Assembly: GCA_029959085.1 (NCBI GenBank)
Contig: JARWIR010000016.1
Location: 11,019,441-11,083,440, forward strand
Direction of reading: 5' to 3'
From: Nemophila menziesii
Taxonomy: Eukaryota > Streptophyta > Magnoliopsida > Boraginales > Hydrophyllaceae
DNA: 64,000 nucleotides
This document shows positions 45,541 to 57,488 of the stretch, one piece after another. The notes under the pieces were generated by a model. The model searched no databases. It saw only the letters and a program-made list of their open reading frames with translations, and was not told where the DNA came from. Position numbers and translations under genes: made by a program. How positions within the stretch are numbered: position 1 is the first letter of the stretch; every line of letters begins with the position of its first letter.

Positions 45541-48500
45541 GATGACTATGTCAACTCGTATTGATATGTCAGTATTCGATAAAAAATGGATTCCGATGTG
45601 TGGCAGAAAAAGATGAGAGTCTTATTATCTCGTCATAAAGTTGGAAGCGAATTAATAAAGGATATCAAAGAATGGCGTGAAGGTGATCTCGAGAATGAAT
45701 TATCAATAAAAAAAAGAAGCTTATAATATCTTGTTCTTGAACCTATCCGACTCGGTAATTCGCCAATTTGATGGTGTTGAAACAGCTCTTGAGCTATGGG
45801 GTAAACTCGAAACTCTTTATGCTACTAAATCTGTCCCTAATATTGCTTTCTTGAAAGGTTATTTGTTCAACTATAATATGGATAGTTCTAAATCGATTGA
45901 TGAGAATTTAGATTATTTTACTAAGATGTGTCTTGTGCTTAAGGGTACTTCTATGGCCTTAGATGATACCAGTAAATGTATGATCCTGTTAAATGATATT
46001 CCTGAATCTTTTCAAGTTGTTAAAGATGTATTTCAATATGCCACTACTGTCCCTGAATATGATCAAGTTGTTACTGCTTTAAAAACTAGAGAAATGAACT
46101 TAAGTCCCTTAAAAGATCAGGTGCAAATATGTTTGTGAAACCTAGAACAAAATTTACACTTAGTAATGACTTAGCCAAAAACAAGAAAGTAAAGAAATCC
46201 ACTAATTTTAAAAATAAGGAAACAAGGAAGTGTTTTCACTGTGGAAAGCTGGACATCTGAAAAAGAATTGTTTTAAATTGAAAAACAAATTGAATGCTAG
46301 TACTAATGAGTCTAATGTTGCTAGTATGCCTAGGAATGGTGATGATGTATATGAAGTACTGAATGTCACTAATTTGTCTGGACATGCTAGTTGGATACTT
46401 GACTCTGGTTGTACCTTTCATATGTGCCCCATACTTGAACTATTTCATGATGTTACTGTAGTTAACAATGAGGCAATATATATGGGAAGTAACCATACTT
46501 GTGAGGTAAAAGGTATAGGTAAGGTGAATTTGAGAATGAATTATGGGAAATGTGAGATATATTCATGATTTGAAAAGAAACTTGATTTGTTTGGGTGCAT
46601 TAGATGATCTTGGTTGTGTTTCTAGGGTGTCTAGTGGTGTTATGCATGCGTATAAGGATTCTAAATTAATTTTCACTGGTACTAAACATGCTGGTTTGTA
46701 TGTTCTTGATGGTAGGCATTTAGTTCTGTGAATACTGTTACTAACTATGTATCACAGGCAACCATTGAAAAGTGGCATCTAAGATTTGGTCACATTAGCC
46801 AACAAGGCCTCAGTATACTGAGCAAGAAGGTATGTTAGAAAAAGATACTATTGGAAATGTCCCTTTCAAAGAAACTTGTATTATGGGTAAGCAACACAGG
46901 GTGAGCTTTAAGCCTGGGACTCACAAGTCCAAGGCTTGCCTTGAATATGTCAATGCAGATTTGTGGGGTCTTGAGAGATATGATTCTCATGGTAACTTTA
47001 AATATTTCCTCTTTTTAGTTGACGATTATAGTAGAAAGGTTTGGACCTTTTTACTTAATACAAAAGATGAAACTATTTAAAAATTTAAAGAGTGGAAATC
47101 TTTAGAGGAAAAACAGTCTGGTTTACCTTTAAAAGTTTTAAGAACTGATAATGGTTTAGAATTTTGCAATATTGAGTTTGATTCATACTGTAAAGCTAAT
47201 GGTATTTTGAGACACAAGACAGTGAGACACACCCCTAAAAAAATAGGGTGGCTGAGAGGATGAACAGAACCTTACTTAAGGAATTTTGGGGTGAAGCTAT
47301 ATACACAACTACTTACTTGGTAAACAGGAGCCCTAACAGGTCAATTGGCCTTAAAATTCCCATGGAATTATGGAAATGTCACAAGCCTGACCTATCTTTA
47401 CTCAGACCCTTTGGGTATGCTGCCTATGCATCTACCAAGGATGGTAAGCTTGATCCCAGGTCCTTGAAGTGCATTATGTTGGGTTATCAAACCCAACATG
47501 GTGTAAAAGACTATAAACTTTGGGAAAAGGATAGTAGGGGAATTAAAATCATTATAAGTAGAGATGTTGTTTTTGATGAACTTACTTATTATCTTAAGGT
47601 GTGTGCGGGTAATGATGCATCTGCTTAACCATTGAACCCTCAACATGTGGTGGGAATTGAGAGAGAGGTGGAGACTGAGAGTACTAGTCTAGTTGGAGAC
47701 CATGGAGCTGATCAAAACCTGACCCATGATGCAGGTGAGACTCCTGAGGACACTGAAGGCAATGATCAGCTCTTAGAGTCACCACTAGGACAGTTTCAAG
47801 GGTATCAACTTGCAAGGTTTAGAGAAAGAAGAGAAACAATACTTCTTTCTAGATATTCCTATGCTGATTTAGTGCATTAAATGCATCTGTTGAGGTAACA
47901 AACACTGAACCAACCTCTTATTTGGATGCTATAGATTCTGATGAATATAATAAATGGAATGATGCCATGAAGGATGAGATATTGTCCCTTTAGAAAAATA
48001 ATACTTGGGATCTAGTTAAACTTCCTGATAAACAAAAAATTGTTGAATGTAGATGGTTGTTTAAATTGAAAGAGAGAATATATGATTCTGATCCTCCTAG
48101 ATACAAAGTTAGGTTAGTTGTTAAGGAGTTTACTCAGAGGGAAGACTTCAATGATATTTTTTCACCTATAGTCAAATTTATAACTATTAGAGTCATGCTT
48201 GCTTATGCTGCTTGTTATGATCTTGAGATTGAACAGTTAGATGTTAAAACTGCTTTCTTGCATGGTTACTTAGAGGAAACTATTTACATGAGGCAACCTG
48301 GAGGTTTTATTGATAAAAAGTACCCTGATCATGTATGTTTTATTAAAAAAATCCTTGTATGGTCTGAAACAATCCCCTAGACAATGGTATAAGAAATTTG
48401 ATTCTTTCATGACAAAATGTAATTTTATGAGATCTGAGTATGATGCTTGCTTTTATATTTCTGTAAAAAATGATCAACATGTTTATGTGCTACTGTATGT

Positions 48501-49240
48501 TGATGACATTCTTATTTTATCCAAGTCTCTGAAATGCATCACTAAGCTGAAACAAAAGTTGAATAATGAATTTGATATGAAAGATTTAGGTGAAGCAAGA
48601 AATATACTTATTATGGTTATTGATAGAAATAAAAAAGTTTGCATGATTAAGTTACATCATGAACCTTATTTGAGAAAAGTAGTCTCCAAATTTGGTAGCT
48701 TAACTTGCAAACATGTTTTGACTCCTTTGGCTAGTCATTTTGAAATGATTTCTGTCCCGTATGAAAATGTGATTGGTTCTTTGATGTATGCCATGATTAA
48801 TACTAGACCAGATTTATCTATTGCTATATCACTTTTGAGCAGGTATATGTCTAATCCTGGCTTGGATCATTGGTGTGCCCTGAAACATGTACTGGCTTAT
48901 GTTAGCAGTACACTTGAAGTTGGTTTATGCTATGGTAATCAAAATATCCCTTTTGAATTGGTTGGATACGTGAACTCTGATTTTGTAGGTGATAGAGACT
49001 CTATAAAATCCACCACCTCTTACTATTTTACAGTTGGGGGAAATTGTATCTCTTGGAAATCTCAACTTCAGCCTTTGGTTGCTTTATCAACCACTGAGGC
49101 TGAATATGTGGCTATTACTGACTCTGCTAAAGAAGCTATATGGTTGCAAAACTTACTATCTGAAGCAAGCTTAGTTAGTGGAAAAGTTACCTTATATTCT
49201 GACAGTCAAAGTGCTATACAACTGAGCAAAAATCATGTGT
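45541..49240 (+). pseudogene. Copia gag-pol, broken
   Basis: Domains in order: gag (NILFLNLSDSVIRQFDG, CMILLNDIPESF), zinc knuckle CFHCGKAGHLKKNC with a frame slip inside, protease (ASWILDSGCTFHM), GAG-pre-integrase (EKWHLRFGHIS), integrase (YVNADLWG, FLVDDYSRKVW, LRTDNGLEF, VAERMNRTLL), reverse transcriptase (WLFKLKERI, IEQLDVKTAFLHGYL, SLYGLKQSPRQWY, YVLLYVDDIL) and RNase H (SDFVGDRDSIKSTTSYYF, SWKSQLQPLVALSTTEAEY). At least eight stops or frameshifts interrupt it, for instance near 45720, 46250, 46730, 47080, 47240, 47630, 47880 and 48350. The RT active-site YVDD is intact but the polyprotein cannot be made whole. Confidence 0.92.
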
Positions 49241-49530
49241 AACACGAGAGAACCAAGCATATAGATGTCAAATTTCATTATATAAGAAATGTACTTTCAA
49301 GTGGTGAAGTTAAGGTTCTCAAAATTGCAACTGAATATAATCAGTTTTGGTACTAAAGTTGTTACTAATACCAAATTCAAGCATTGCTTGGATTTGTTGT
49401 TTGTTGGTTAAATGTTGTGCGGGAAATTTTGGGCTAAGTAGATGATAGAGTTGGCTAGTCACTTGTATACCATTGAGATGATGCAGTTTCAGGTGGATCA
49501 TGAAGATAGAATACACTTCAAGGTGGAGAT

Positions 49531-50163
49531 TGTTAGATATGTATGGAGTAATATATATTTGAGTTAAGTGTTATTCTACATATTAAGTTGGTTGACTCTT
49601 TTTGGACCCGTGGTGACGTGCCGTGTTCGTGGTCCTTGATCTTTTTTTTGATCCTACGCTCCTAATATATTCTTGTGGGATGTCTCGTATAAAAGGCTCA
49701 AGCCTTTGACCGAAGTCAGACTAATCCATTCTCTTCACCCACGACACGTTTCATCTTCTTCTCTCAATCTCAAAACCCTAGTTCTTAAGAAACCTTTGGT
49801 TTCTGATCTTTAGCATTGTAATCGTGGTAGATTTAGGCTCTTGATTGTAATGTCTCTTGTAATTTGTGAGAAACCTCTTGATTCATCAGTTGATAGCCTT
49901 CAACCTAGTGTTAGGGTTAGAGAAATCTGGTAGAAGCTTTTCACTCGATTTGTGTTGTGTAATCTTGAGATTGGTACTAAAACTTGTCACCTCGTGGCAT
50001 TATATTGACTAAGCTTCTCTCATTGGAGTTCAACGTGGATGTAGGTCATTTTTTTGGCAGAACCACGATAAATCTTGGTGTTATGTATCTTTCTGCACTT
50101 TCTTGTTATATTTCTTTAAAACCAAACGTTTTCTAAACTTAGATATTTGGAGAGATTTTTACA
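49531..50163 (+). repeat. 3' LTR of the Copia element
   Basis: Complete LTR with TGTTAGATATG start and TTTTACA end, preceded by the polypurine tract. TATA box TATAAAAGG at 49688-49696. Confidence 0.88.
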
Positions 50164-50239
50164 ATAAGAACAGTATGATAACATACATAAAATATCAATT
50201 GGCCAAAGTCTTGCTATCTGTTTAGCATTTAAAGAGAAG

Positions 50240-50425
50240 GTACACGAATCCCTTCCCCAACGGATGTAAAATGAGAGGTACAAGACTCAAACACCTCCTT
50301 GAACATGGGTAACCTAGTTTTGTTTTACATTGAAATATATATGGAGAAACGTGTATATCTCCGTAAAATTAGTCATAGTACACAACAAATTAACCCAGAC
50401 CAATCATGTACCAAAAAGAAAACAC
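50240..50425 (+). mobile_element. Diverged SINE copy
   Basis: Shares AAATGAGAGGTACAAGACTC, GAACATGGGTAACCTAGTTT, GGAGAAACGTGTATATCTCC and AAATTAGTCATAGTACAC with the SINEs at 23975 and 35164. It lacks a good A box, so it is 5' truncated or decayed. Confidence 0.65.
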
Positions 50426-50789
50426 ATAAAAGATAATTAAAAGACCTATTTTATAACTTTATTTTCATACCATAAGATAATCTTGATTGAAATTTAAAGT
50501 TAGGTTTATTTCTTTCTTTCTTTTCATAGCCGAGTACAGTTTTGTTTTCTTTTTCTTTTAGTTTTGTTTTATTTTGATCTTATCTTTGTTTTGTTATTTG
50601 TAGCGTGTAGTTGATGACTCATAAACCAATTCACCAATACATCTACACGTATACAACCTTTCTAAATATATATCTATATCTATATATAAATACACTCACA
50701 AATATCATAATTTTTTTTTTGGACAATAAATATCATAAGTGAACTTCACAAATTTATTTATGTGCTTACGAACCCCGTATTTTTTAGAA

Positions 50790-52235
50790 TTTAACCTATA
50801 AAATATTGGAAACTAGTTTCTTGGTTTAAAAAAAATAGTGGAAATCTTATTTTTAAAAAATTTCAAAACTGATTAAATACTAAAATACCTTCATTAACAT
50901 TAAAAGACAAAAAAGTGATATCACTGTTTATCTTCTTTCTCCACTATTCACCTATCTCCTACCTCCTACCTCTGACCTCCGACCACCAACCTCCGACCAC
51001 CGACTCTGGCCACCGACCTCCGACCACCGGTTACCAGAAAAAATGTAGAGTATTGAAAATAATTGATGAGTTTTAAAAAAAATTGATGAGTTTTTACAAA
51101 AATGACGCGTTTCTAAAAAAAGACTAGTTTCTATATATAAAGATGAATTTACTACAAAAAAAGATGAGTTTATTACAAAAAAAAAGATAAGTATTCAATA
51201 AAATGAGTTGATTATTATTAAAAGAAGTTGAGTATCAATTTTACAACACATGTATTAAATCAGAAAAAAATAACTAATTACACCAGCTATTAACAGAAAA
51301 ACAAAAAGAAAAAAGCCTAATTACAACAAAAAAAATTAAAAAAAAAAAATGAAATTCTAGTTTGACCCCGATGTTACAAAAAAAAACTGGCTCTAGATCT
51401 TGAAGCAGCAGCGAATCTTCGAGCCGGAGGTGGCCATGTGTAGCAGCGCCGGAGGTGGCCATGTGCAGTATCGAATCTTCGAGCTCCGGCTTGGTCTTCA
51501 AACGACTTCATCCCGAGCACTACGAATCTTCAGATCTCAAAGCTTACTCGGTGGCCATGTGCAACAACGAATCTTCGAGCTCTGGTTTGGTCTTCGAACG
51601 ACTTCATCACAAGCACTGTGAATCTCCAGATATCAAAGCTTACTCGGTGGCCATGTGCAGCAGCGAATCTTCGAGCTCCGGTTTGGTCTTCGAACGACGG
51701 AGGTGGAAATGTGCAGCATCGAATCTTCGAGCTCCATTTATCCTTCGCTTCTGCTTTGCTTCACGAACGGGTGAGAGATAGGCTGATACGTGAAGACCAG
51801 CTCTGACTGAAGAAGATGACGGAGATGAAGAGAGGGACCACCGTTCGAGCCATGGCCACGAGATCTATCGACACTAACTCCGGCGAAAGGAAACAACTCA
51901 CGATCTTTTCTCCTCTACACACGAAAACCGCCAGGATCTTCAGGCGGAGCTAGTCTTCATGAATGGTTTGTCGTGACTTCTCTTCACTCTGTGACTCCGG
52001 GGAAAGTTTTACAAATGGCAGAGCTTGCCGGAATAACAGTAGCAGAGATCGCCGGAGTAAAAATGGGAAAAGTTGGGCGGTGGCAGCCATAGAAAGAGGA
52101 GAGCATGAGTTTTGTAAGAGTGTGAAGAGAATTAATAATAAAAATCTGATAAAATTATTATATAGGATGAAAAAACAAAAAAGGGTAATATTGTAAATGA
52201 GATTTTAGGTTACGGTGTTAAAATCTTATTGAAAT
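50790..52235 (-). mobile_element. Unclassified non-autonomous element, family member B
   Basis: The minus strand resembles element A at both ends: CTTCTCACTAAAGATTTC against TTACTAAAGACCTCGG on one side, and plus-strand CATTAAAAGACAAAAAAGTG with ATCACTG against the reverse of A on the other. A run of CTCCGACCACC words (50970-51030) corresponds to GGTGGTCGG words in A (36775-36840). The GC-rich core differs from A and holds a 96-bp tandem repeat. ORFs show no domain. Ends are approximate. Confidence 0.55.
51413..51735 (-). repeat. 96-bp tandem repeat in element B
   Basis: The word GAATCTTCGAGC recurs at 51413, 51473, 51569, 51665 and 51721. Two full 96-bp units (51473-51568, 51569-51664) share GGTTTGGTCTTCGAACGACT-like and TACTCGGTGGCCATGTGCA. 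The unit is a multiple of three, as in element A, but the sequence is not the same repeat. Confidence 0.85.
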
Positions 52236-52313
52236 CTTTAGTGAGAAGAGCAAAAAGATGGGGTTGAGTTAGAACTAGAGGATATGTATTAAACCTATTA
52301 AACACATTTAAAT

Positions 52314-52647
52314 TGTTAACTTGCCAACTCAACCAAAAGTCCGAACTGTTAGAAGAAGGCGAAGAACAGGTTATAGGAGATTTATACTCCAACACGCCCC
52401 CTCACGCGCAGGCTTAGACGAGATGTGCATGCTTAGCAGAGGAGATTGATCGATCTAAGCAATGCACGGAGAGGAGATGGATAAGCCATGCACGTGGAGA
52501 TATCGAGGTGGGTGGCGGTGGAAAGACTCGAACCCAGGACCTCAAATACCTGGAGCTCTGATACCATGTTAACTTGCCAACTCAACCAAAAGTCCGAACT
52601 GTTAGAAGAAGGCGAAGAACAGGTTATAGGAGATTTATACTCCAACA
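52314..52647 (-). mobile_element. TRIM retrotransposon with identical 81-bp LTRs
   Basis: Terminal direct repeats 52314-52394 and 52567-52647 are 81 bp each and identical. On the minus strand they start TGTTGGAGTATAAATCTCC and end GTTAACA. The 5' LTR on that strand is followed at once by the tRNA-Met primer site TGGTATCAGAGC (52566-52555), and a GTGAGGGGGCG purine tract precedes the other LTR. The 5-bp target duplication TAAAT is present at 52309-52313 and 52648-52652. Total 334 bp, no coding capacity. Too short for a 5S-carrying Cassandra. The identity indicates a recent insertion. Confidence 0.95.
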
Positions 52648-52662
52648 TAAATAATATAAAGT

Positions 52663-52670
52663 TATAAATA
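52663..52670 (+). promoter_or_regulatory. Putative TATA box of oxidoreductase copy 2
   Basis: TATAAATA lies 100 bp before the ATG at 52770, matching the spacing in copy 1. The TRIM target duplication ends only 10 bases upstream. Confidence 0.45.
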
Positions 52671-52769
52671 TTACACAAACCAATACTCAAGAACTATTAG
52701 GGAAATTATCTTGTACCGCTTTATTTGTCTGGCTAAAACTTACTTCACCATCAGAATTGCTCAAAGAAT

Positions 52770-54230
52770 ATGGCAGATCATCAGGTGGTGCGTTTTGGCA
52801 TTCTAGGCTGTGCTAACATAGCGCGTAAAGTTTCAAGATCCATATTACTTGCACCAAACAGCACCATCTCTGCCATTGGCAGCCGCTCTGTTGCCAAAGC
52901 ATCGGCCTACGCCATAGAGAATAATTTTCCATCTTCAGCTAAAGTGTATGGAAGCTACGATGCCGTTATTGAAGACCCCGATGTGGATGCTGTTTATATT
53001 CCTCTTCCGACAAGCCTGCATGTGAAGTGGGCAGTAATGGCAGCTAAGAAGAAGAAACACGTGTTGTTAGAGAAGCCAGTGGCACTTAATGTTAAGGAGC
53101 TTGATGGGATTCTCCAGGCGTGTGAGGATAATGGGGTTCAGTATATGGATTCCACCATGTGGATGCACCATCCTCGTACCGCTAAGATGAGAGAATTTTT
53201 ATCTGATTCTCAGCTTTTTGGCAAACTTAAAGCCGTAAGATTTCATTTATGACAAAATTTTATGTTGTTCTTACTTGTTTAGTCCATTTTCAAGTTAATT
53301 GATTAAACGTTAACAAATATGAATGATTCACATCTGCAAAAGCATAGCAATTTTTATTTTTTTTTGAGATAGAGCCTAACCTTTCCTGGTCCTCACATAA
53401 TGAGAACTGTCCAACCGGGATCCAACCTGTAGCTTTAAGTTCTTCGTAGGGGTCCAAATTCATTAAATTTTTACCGTCAAAAGTCACGTGGTGTCATATT
53501 AGTGTGATTCACTAAGAACAAAAGTTATTTTGATTATTTTTATCTATTTAAATGTTTGCCAGAACTGTAATGTTGCAGATGTGTTAATAACTTAAAAATA
53601 TTTGTACAGGTGCACAGTGTGTTTTCATATGTTGGTGGTGATGATTTTCTCAACAGCGACATTCGTGTGAAACCAGATCTGGATGCTCTTGGTGCTTTGG
53701 GAGATGCAGGCTGGTATAGCATTAGAGCGGTCCTTTGGGCAAATGATTACGAGATGCCTAAGACAGTAACCGCTTTGCCCGATCCTGAAGTCAATGAAGC
53801 AGGGGTAATTTTGTCATGTGGAGCTTCATTACGTTGGGAAGATGGAAAATTAGCAACTTTCTATTGCTCTTTTCTAACCAATTTGACCATGGACATCTCT
53901 GTTCTTGGTACTAAAGGAAATTTGCGTGTTCATGATTTTGTAATTCCGTTTCAAGAGAATGTTGGGCCATTTTACGTGACGGCAAACTCGAAATGGGCTC
54001 ATCTCTCTTTAGGGTGTGAACCAATGCCAACTGAGCACGCGATTACAACGGATCTTCCTCAGGAAGCTCTCATGGTGAGTGAGTTTTCGAGGTTAGTCCT
54101 CGGTATAATACATCAAGGTTCTACACCTGAGGAGAAATGGCCAACCATCAGTAGAAAGACACAAGCTGTGGTTGATGCAGTGAAGACCTCGATTGAAAAA
54201 GGTTTTAAGCCTGTTGAGGTTGTCTATTAG
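52770..54230 (+). CDS. Gfo/Idh/MocA oxidoreductase, At4g09670-like, copy 2
   Basis: Join 52770-53234 and 53610-54230 (GT-AG, phase 0), 361 residues, same exon lengths as copy 1. Rossmann loop VRFGILGCANIARKV, IGSRSVAKAS, YIPLPTSLHVKW, LLEKPVALN, MWMHHPRT, then DLDALGALGDAGWYSIR, DISVLGTKGNLRVHDFVIP and FKPVEVVY. All family signatures are intact. The intron is 375 bp, longer than in copy 1 because of extra sequence in its middle. The role is presumably NAD(P)-dependent oxidation or reduction of a sugar- or diol-like substrate in the cytosol; the substrate is not readable. A TRIM has inserted in the promoter, so expression may differ from copy 1. Confidence 0.92.
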
Positions 54231-54997
54231 TTGAACTTTATGAATGTATGGGTTGTAATTTATGTTGTATAAATTCAACATATGATTTGACTCTAGATCT
54301 GTATCAATAAAAGCTTAAGTCTTTTAGTTATACTTAATAATCCAATTTGTGAGTGCAAGTGGTATACTTGATACCTATGCCACTATGTCACAACAAATTT
54401 GGTGATGACCAAATGTTTGAAGGTTTCCTCTAGATGATAGAATAAGATCTTTTCTTAAATGGGTCAAGCTTGCTTTGTTGACTGGTCTGTTCTGTGAGGT
54501 ACCACACGTACATTAGTTACATGCTGTGTAGCCTTTCCACTGGTCTTCAGCTCTAGTAATGCACTTAGGTTATTGTGTTAAAGGTGTTGCAATATTAAGG
54601 TTGTTAATTTAGATTTTTGGTATTGTTAGTTCAAGTTAGATTTAACTGAAAGTATTATAATAAAAAATACTTTTAATAACTATATATTTCGTCACGATAT
54701 CTATGCTATAACGGTCACGACAAATTTAATGATGATATGATAAAATCTTTTCTTGAATTGCTCCCCAAACAAATAAGGTTATGCATTGTGAGTGTCCTCA
54801 GGGTCTTCCAAACCAACTCCCCTGCCCATCAATAATGTTGTATAAATTCGATCAGGATATGGTAACTTTTTATGCTTCTTATTTCGGTTGCGATGCTAAA
54901 TTCAAGTCAACAATAATGGCCTAAATTATTTTGAAGGTATTAATTGTTTTTAACTTTACAGGGTCCTACTTGATTAAGATAGTTTATTCATTTTCAA

Positions 54998-55004
54998 TAT
55001 AAAT
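54998..55004 (+). promoter_or_regulatory. TATA-like box upstream of copy 3
   Basis: TATAAAT, 44 bp upstream of the pseudogene ATG; closer than in copies 1 and 2. Confidence 0.3.
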
Positions 55005-55047
55005 CAAGCCAATTTCATCTCATCTTCAATCAACTTGTTGAGAAAAG

Positions 55048-56212
55048 ATGGCAGACCAACAGGTTTATTTTAGCATTCTAGGCTGTGCAAACATAGCACG
55101 TAAAGTTTCAAGATCCATATTACTTGCACCAAACTGCACTATATCTGCAATTGGTAGCCGCTCGATTGATAAAGCATCAAGGTATGCCATAGAAAATAAT
55201 ATTCCTTTTTCAGCTAAGGTGTATGGAAGTTACGAGGCAGTATTGGATGTTCCAGATGTTGATTTTGCTTACATTCCTCTTCCTACAAGCATGCACGTGA
55301 AGTGGGCTGTAATGGTAGCCGAGAAGAAGAAGGACTTGTTGTTAGAGAAGCAGTGGAGCTTAATCTGAATGAGCTTGATGTTATTCTCCAAGCTTGCGAA
55401 ATTGAGTGCAGATTATGGATTCCACTATGTGGATGCACCATCCTCGTACAGCTAAGATGCAAGAATTTCTATCCGATCCTCATCTTTTTGGCCAACTCAA
55501 TGCCGTAATATTTCATACATACATTTGTGTATGATGTAACATTAAACTATATAAATATGTAAATGAGGTAAAGTTCTTCGTATAGGTACACAGTACTCTC
55601 TGCGTTTTCATATGTTAGTGAGGGTGATTTTCTCATCAACGACATTTGCACAAACCCGTATCTTGATGCTCTTGGTGCATTAGGAGATGTTGGGTGGTAT
55701 ATCATTAGAGCAATTCTTTGGCGAACCATTATGAAATGCCTAAAACAGTGACTGCTTTACACGATCCTGAATAATATAAAGCAGGCGTGATTTAATCTTG
55801 TAGAGCTTCTTTAATTACGTTGGAAAAATAGAAATTAGCAACTTTATTTTGCTCTTTCTTTGCCAACTTGCATCAAGATATCTCTGTTCTTGGTACTAAA
55901 TGAAATATGCCGTTCATGATTTTGTAATTCCATATGCGGAGAATATCGCGCCGTTTTACGTGGCTGCAAACTCAAAAATGAGCTGAACTTGGCACAAGGT
56001 GTGATAAACCAACTGAACATGTTGTTACAATGGATCTTCCTCAGGAAGCTCTCATGGTGAGTGAATTTTCGAGATTAGTCCTTGATATAATACATCAAGG
56101 TGCTGTAGCTGAGAAGAAATGGCCAACCATTAGTAGAAAGACACAAGGTGTGGTGAATGCAGTGAAAGCATCAACTGAGAAAGGTTTTGTGTCTGCTGAG
56201 GTCGTGTATTAG
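55048..56212 (+). pseudogene. Gfo/Idh/MocA oxidoreductase copy 3, dead
   Basis: Starts like a normal copy (SILGCANIARKVSRSI, YIPLPTSMHVKW) but one base is lost in the EKP signature near 55351 (EKQWSLI then stop). A few codons later another deletion removes part of the CEANGVQ region, and the second exon has several shifts and stops (55700-56000) before a clean ending (DLPQEALMVSEFSRLV, KGFVSAEVVY). The VRFG start is also damaged (VYFS). Details such as MADQQ, SIDKAS and SYEAVLD match copy 1 better than its neighbour copy 2. Confidence 0.92.
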
Positions 56213-57488
56213 TTGACATTTATCTATGTCACAGTGTGTATTACATGGCTTATAAGCTTAATGTAGTATAACTAATTAATACTATCTGGACTAATATATA
56301 TAAAAGCTCCCGCCTTCTAAATTCGTTTCATACAATTTTCTCAGAGTTACAATTAATAAAGCAAGATGTTAAACAATAAAAGCTTGAGTAAATACTGAAG
56401 TAATGATGTCAATTTGTTGATTTAGTGATTAATCTTGTGTTCGCCTATTTATTTTTGGGCTTAATTAGGTCAATAATGCGATGAAGAAATTCCTGCTCAC
56501 AAACAAATTTTCTGAGAGGATCACCGTATGCAAGAATTATTTACACATATGGTAATATAAATACTAGAATAATGCATGCAAATGAAACCTACTACATTAT
56601 TGTATAACTTAGTGGCAAATTCATGAATAATTGTGGAGTTAATTTAAACGTGAACCATTCTGTAACATATGATGCAATCAGGGGTAAATCTAGGATTTTT
56701 CTCTCAAGTGGTTGTAAACTGATACATATATACTTTCACAAGTTTAAACTATCAACTATATGTAACATTATTGTTCTCCCGTAGGAGAATAATTATGAGG
56801 ATAACAACTAAATATATATGGCATATAAGCAAGAAGGGGCTTATTCATCACACAGAGTACATACGAGGCATTAGAGCTAAAATCTAGCAACGTGTTATGG
56901 CATTAAATGTTCTGGGATCAACATATAGTTCCTAGCCTGGAGAATCATGAACAACCCAATATCACCTTCTCAAATTAGGAGCACACCCAAATATCAACTA
57001 CTCTTCCCCTTTAAATGCCGTCAAATAAACCCCAGGATCTCCCTGCAAATATATAACAATAGTTGAAAGTTAATATATAAGCCAAATTACCGAAGCTCAG
57101 AATAGCCACTATTTTGCAGATATTCTTAATTAATTAATAAATTTGGTGTTGGACAAGTAAGGTATTCTTTATTTAACGAAGCAAACCACATACATATGCA
57201 TAGAGTGATGAGTCTGACATATATAGTTCTAATATCCTAAATGTAGTCCTCGTTTATAAGTAGACATCATTCGAAAATAAATTAATTAGTTTAACTTAGT
57301 TACGATCCCATTCACTTGATGATGCATGATCAACTTCATTTATCTATGACTTGAATTGGGTCATCGATTATAAATATTAATTGAAATGAGCCCTCGATTA
57401 TAAGTAGACTACAATAGAAAATAAACCATTTAGTTTTAGTTACTTACGACTAATGTACAATCCCATTGATGTCATGCTGATGATGATT
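56213..57488. other. Intergenic region before the NB-LRR 3' end
   Basis: AT-rich, no gene. On the minus strand TATTTGCAGGGAGATCC at about 57048-57032 looks like a splice acceptor followed by a short open stretch ending in TAG, perhaps a 3' UTR exon of the resistance gene. Confidence 0.4.

Larger units (their letters stand above)
44733..50163 (+). mobile_element. Decayed Ty1/Copia retrotransposon with both LTRs
   Basis: 5' LTR about 44733-45345 and 3' LTR 49531-50163 (633 bp, TGTTAG start, TTTTACA end). Over the first 200 comparable bases I count about 16 differences, roughly 92 percent identity. The 5' LTR lacks the first ~20 bases. A primer-binding site, GGTATCAGAGC, lies 6 bases after the 5' LTR, and a purine tract AAGGTGGAGAT precedes the 3' LTR. 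Both LTRs have TATAAAAGG. No target duplication can be recovered because of the 5' truncation. Confidence 0.9.

Noticed and set aside
51274..51806. Three overlapping ORFs in element B
   Set aside because: Same cause as in element A: the 96-bp repeat in three frames.
52314..52647. Cassandra-type TRIM carrying 5S rDNA
   Set aside because: The LTR is only 81 bp and has no 5S promoter boxes.
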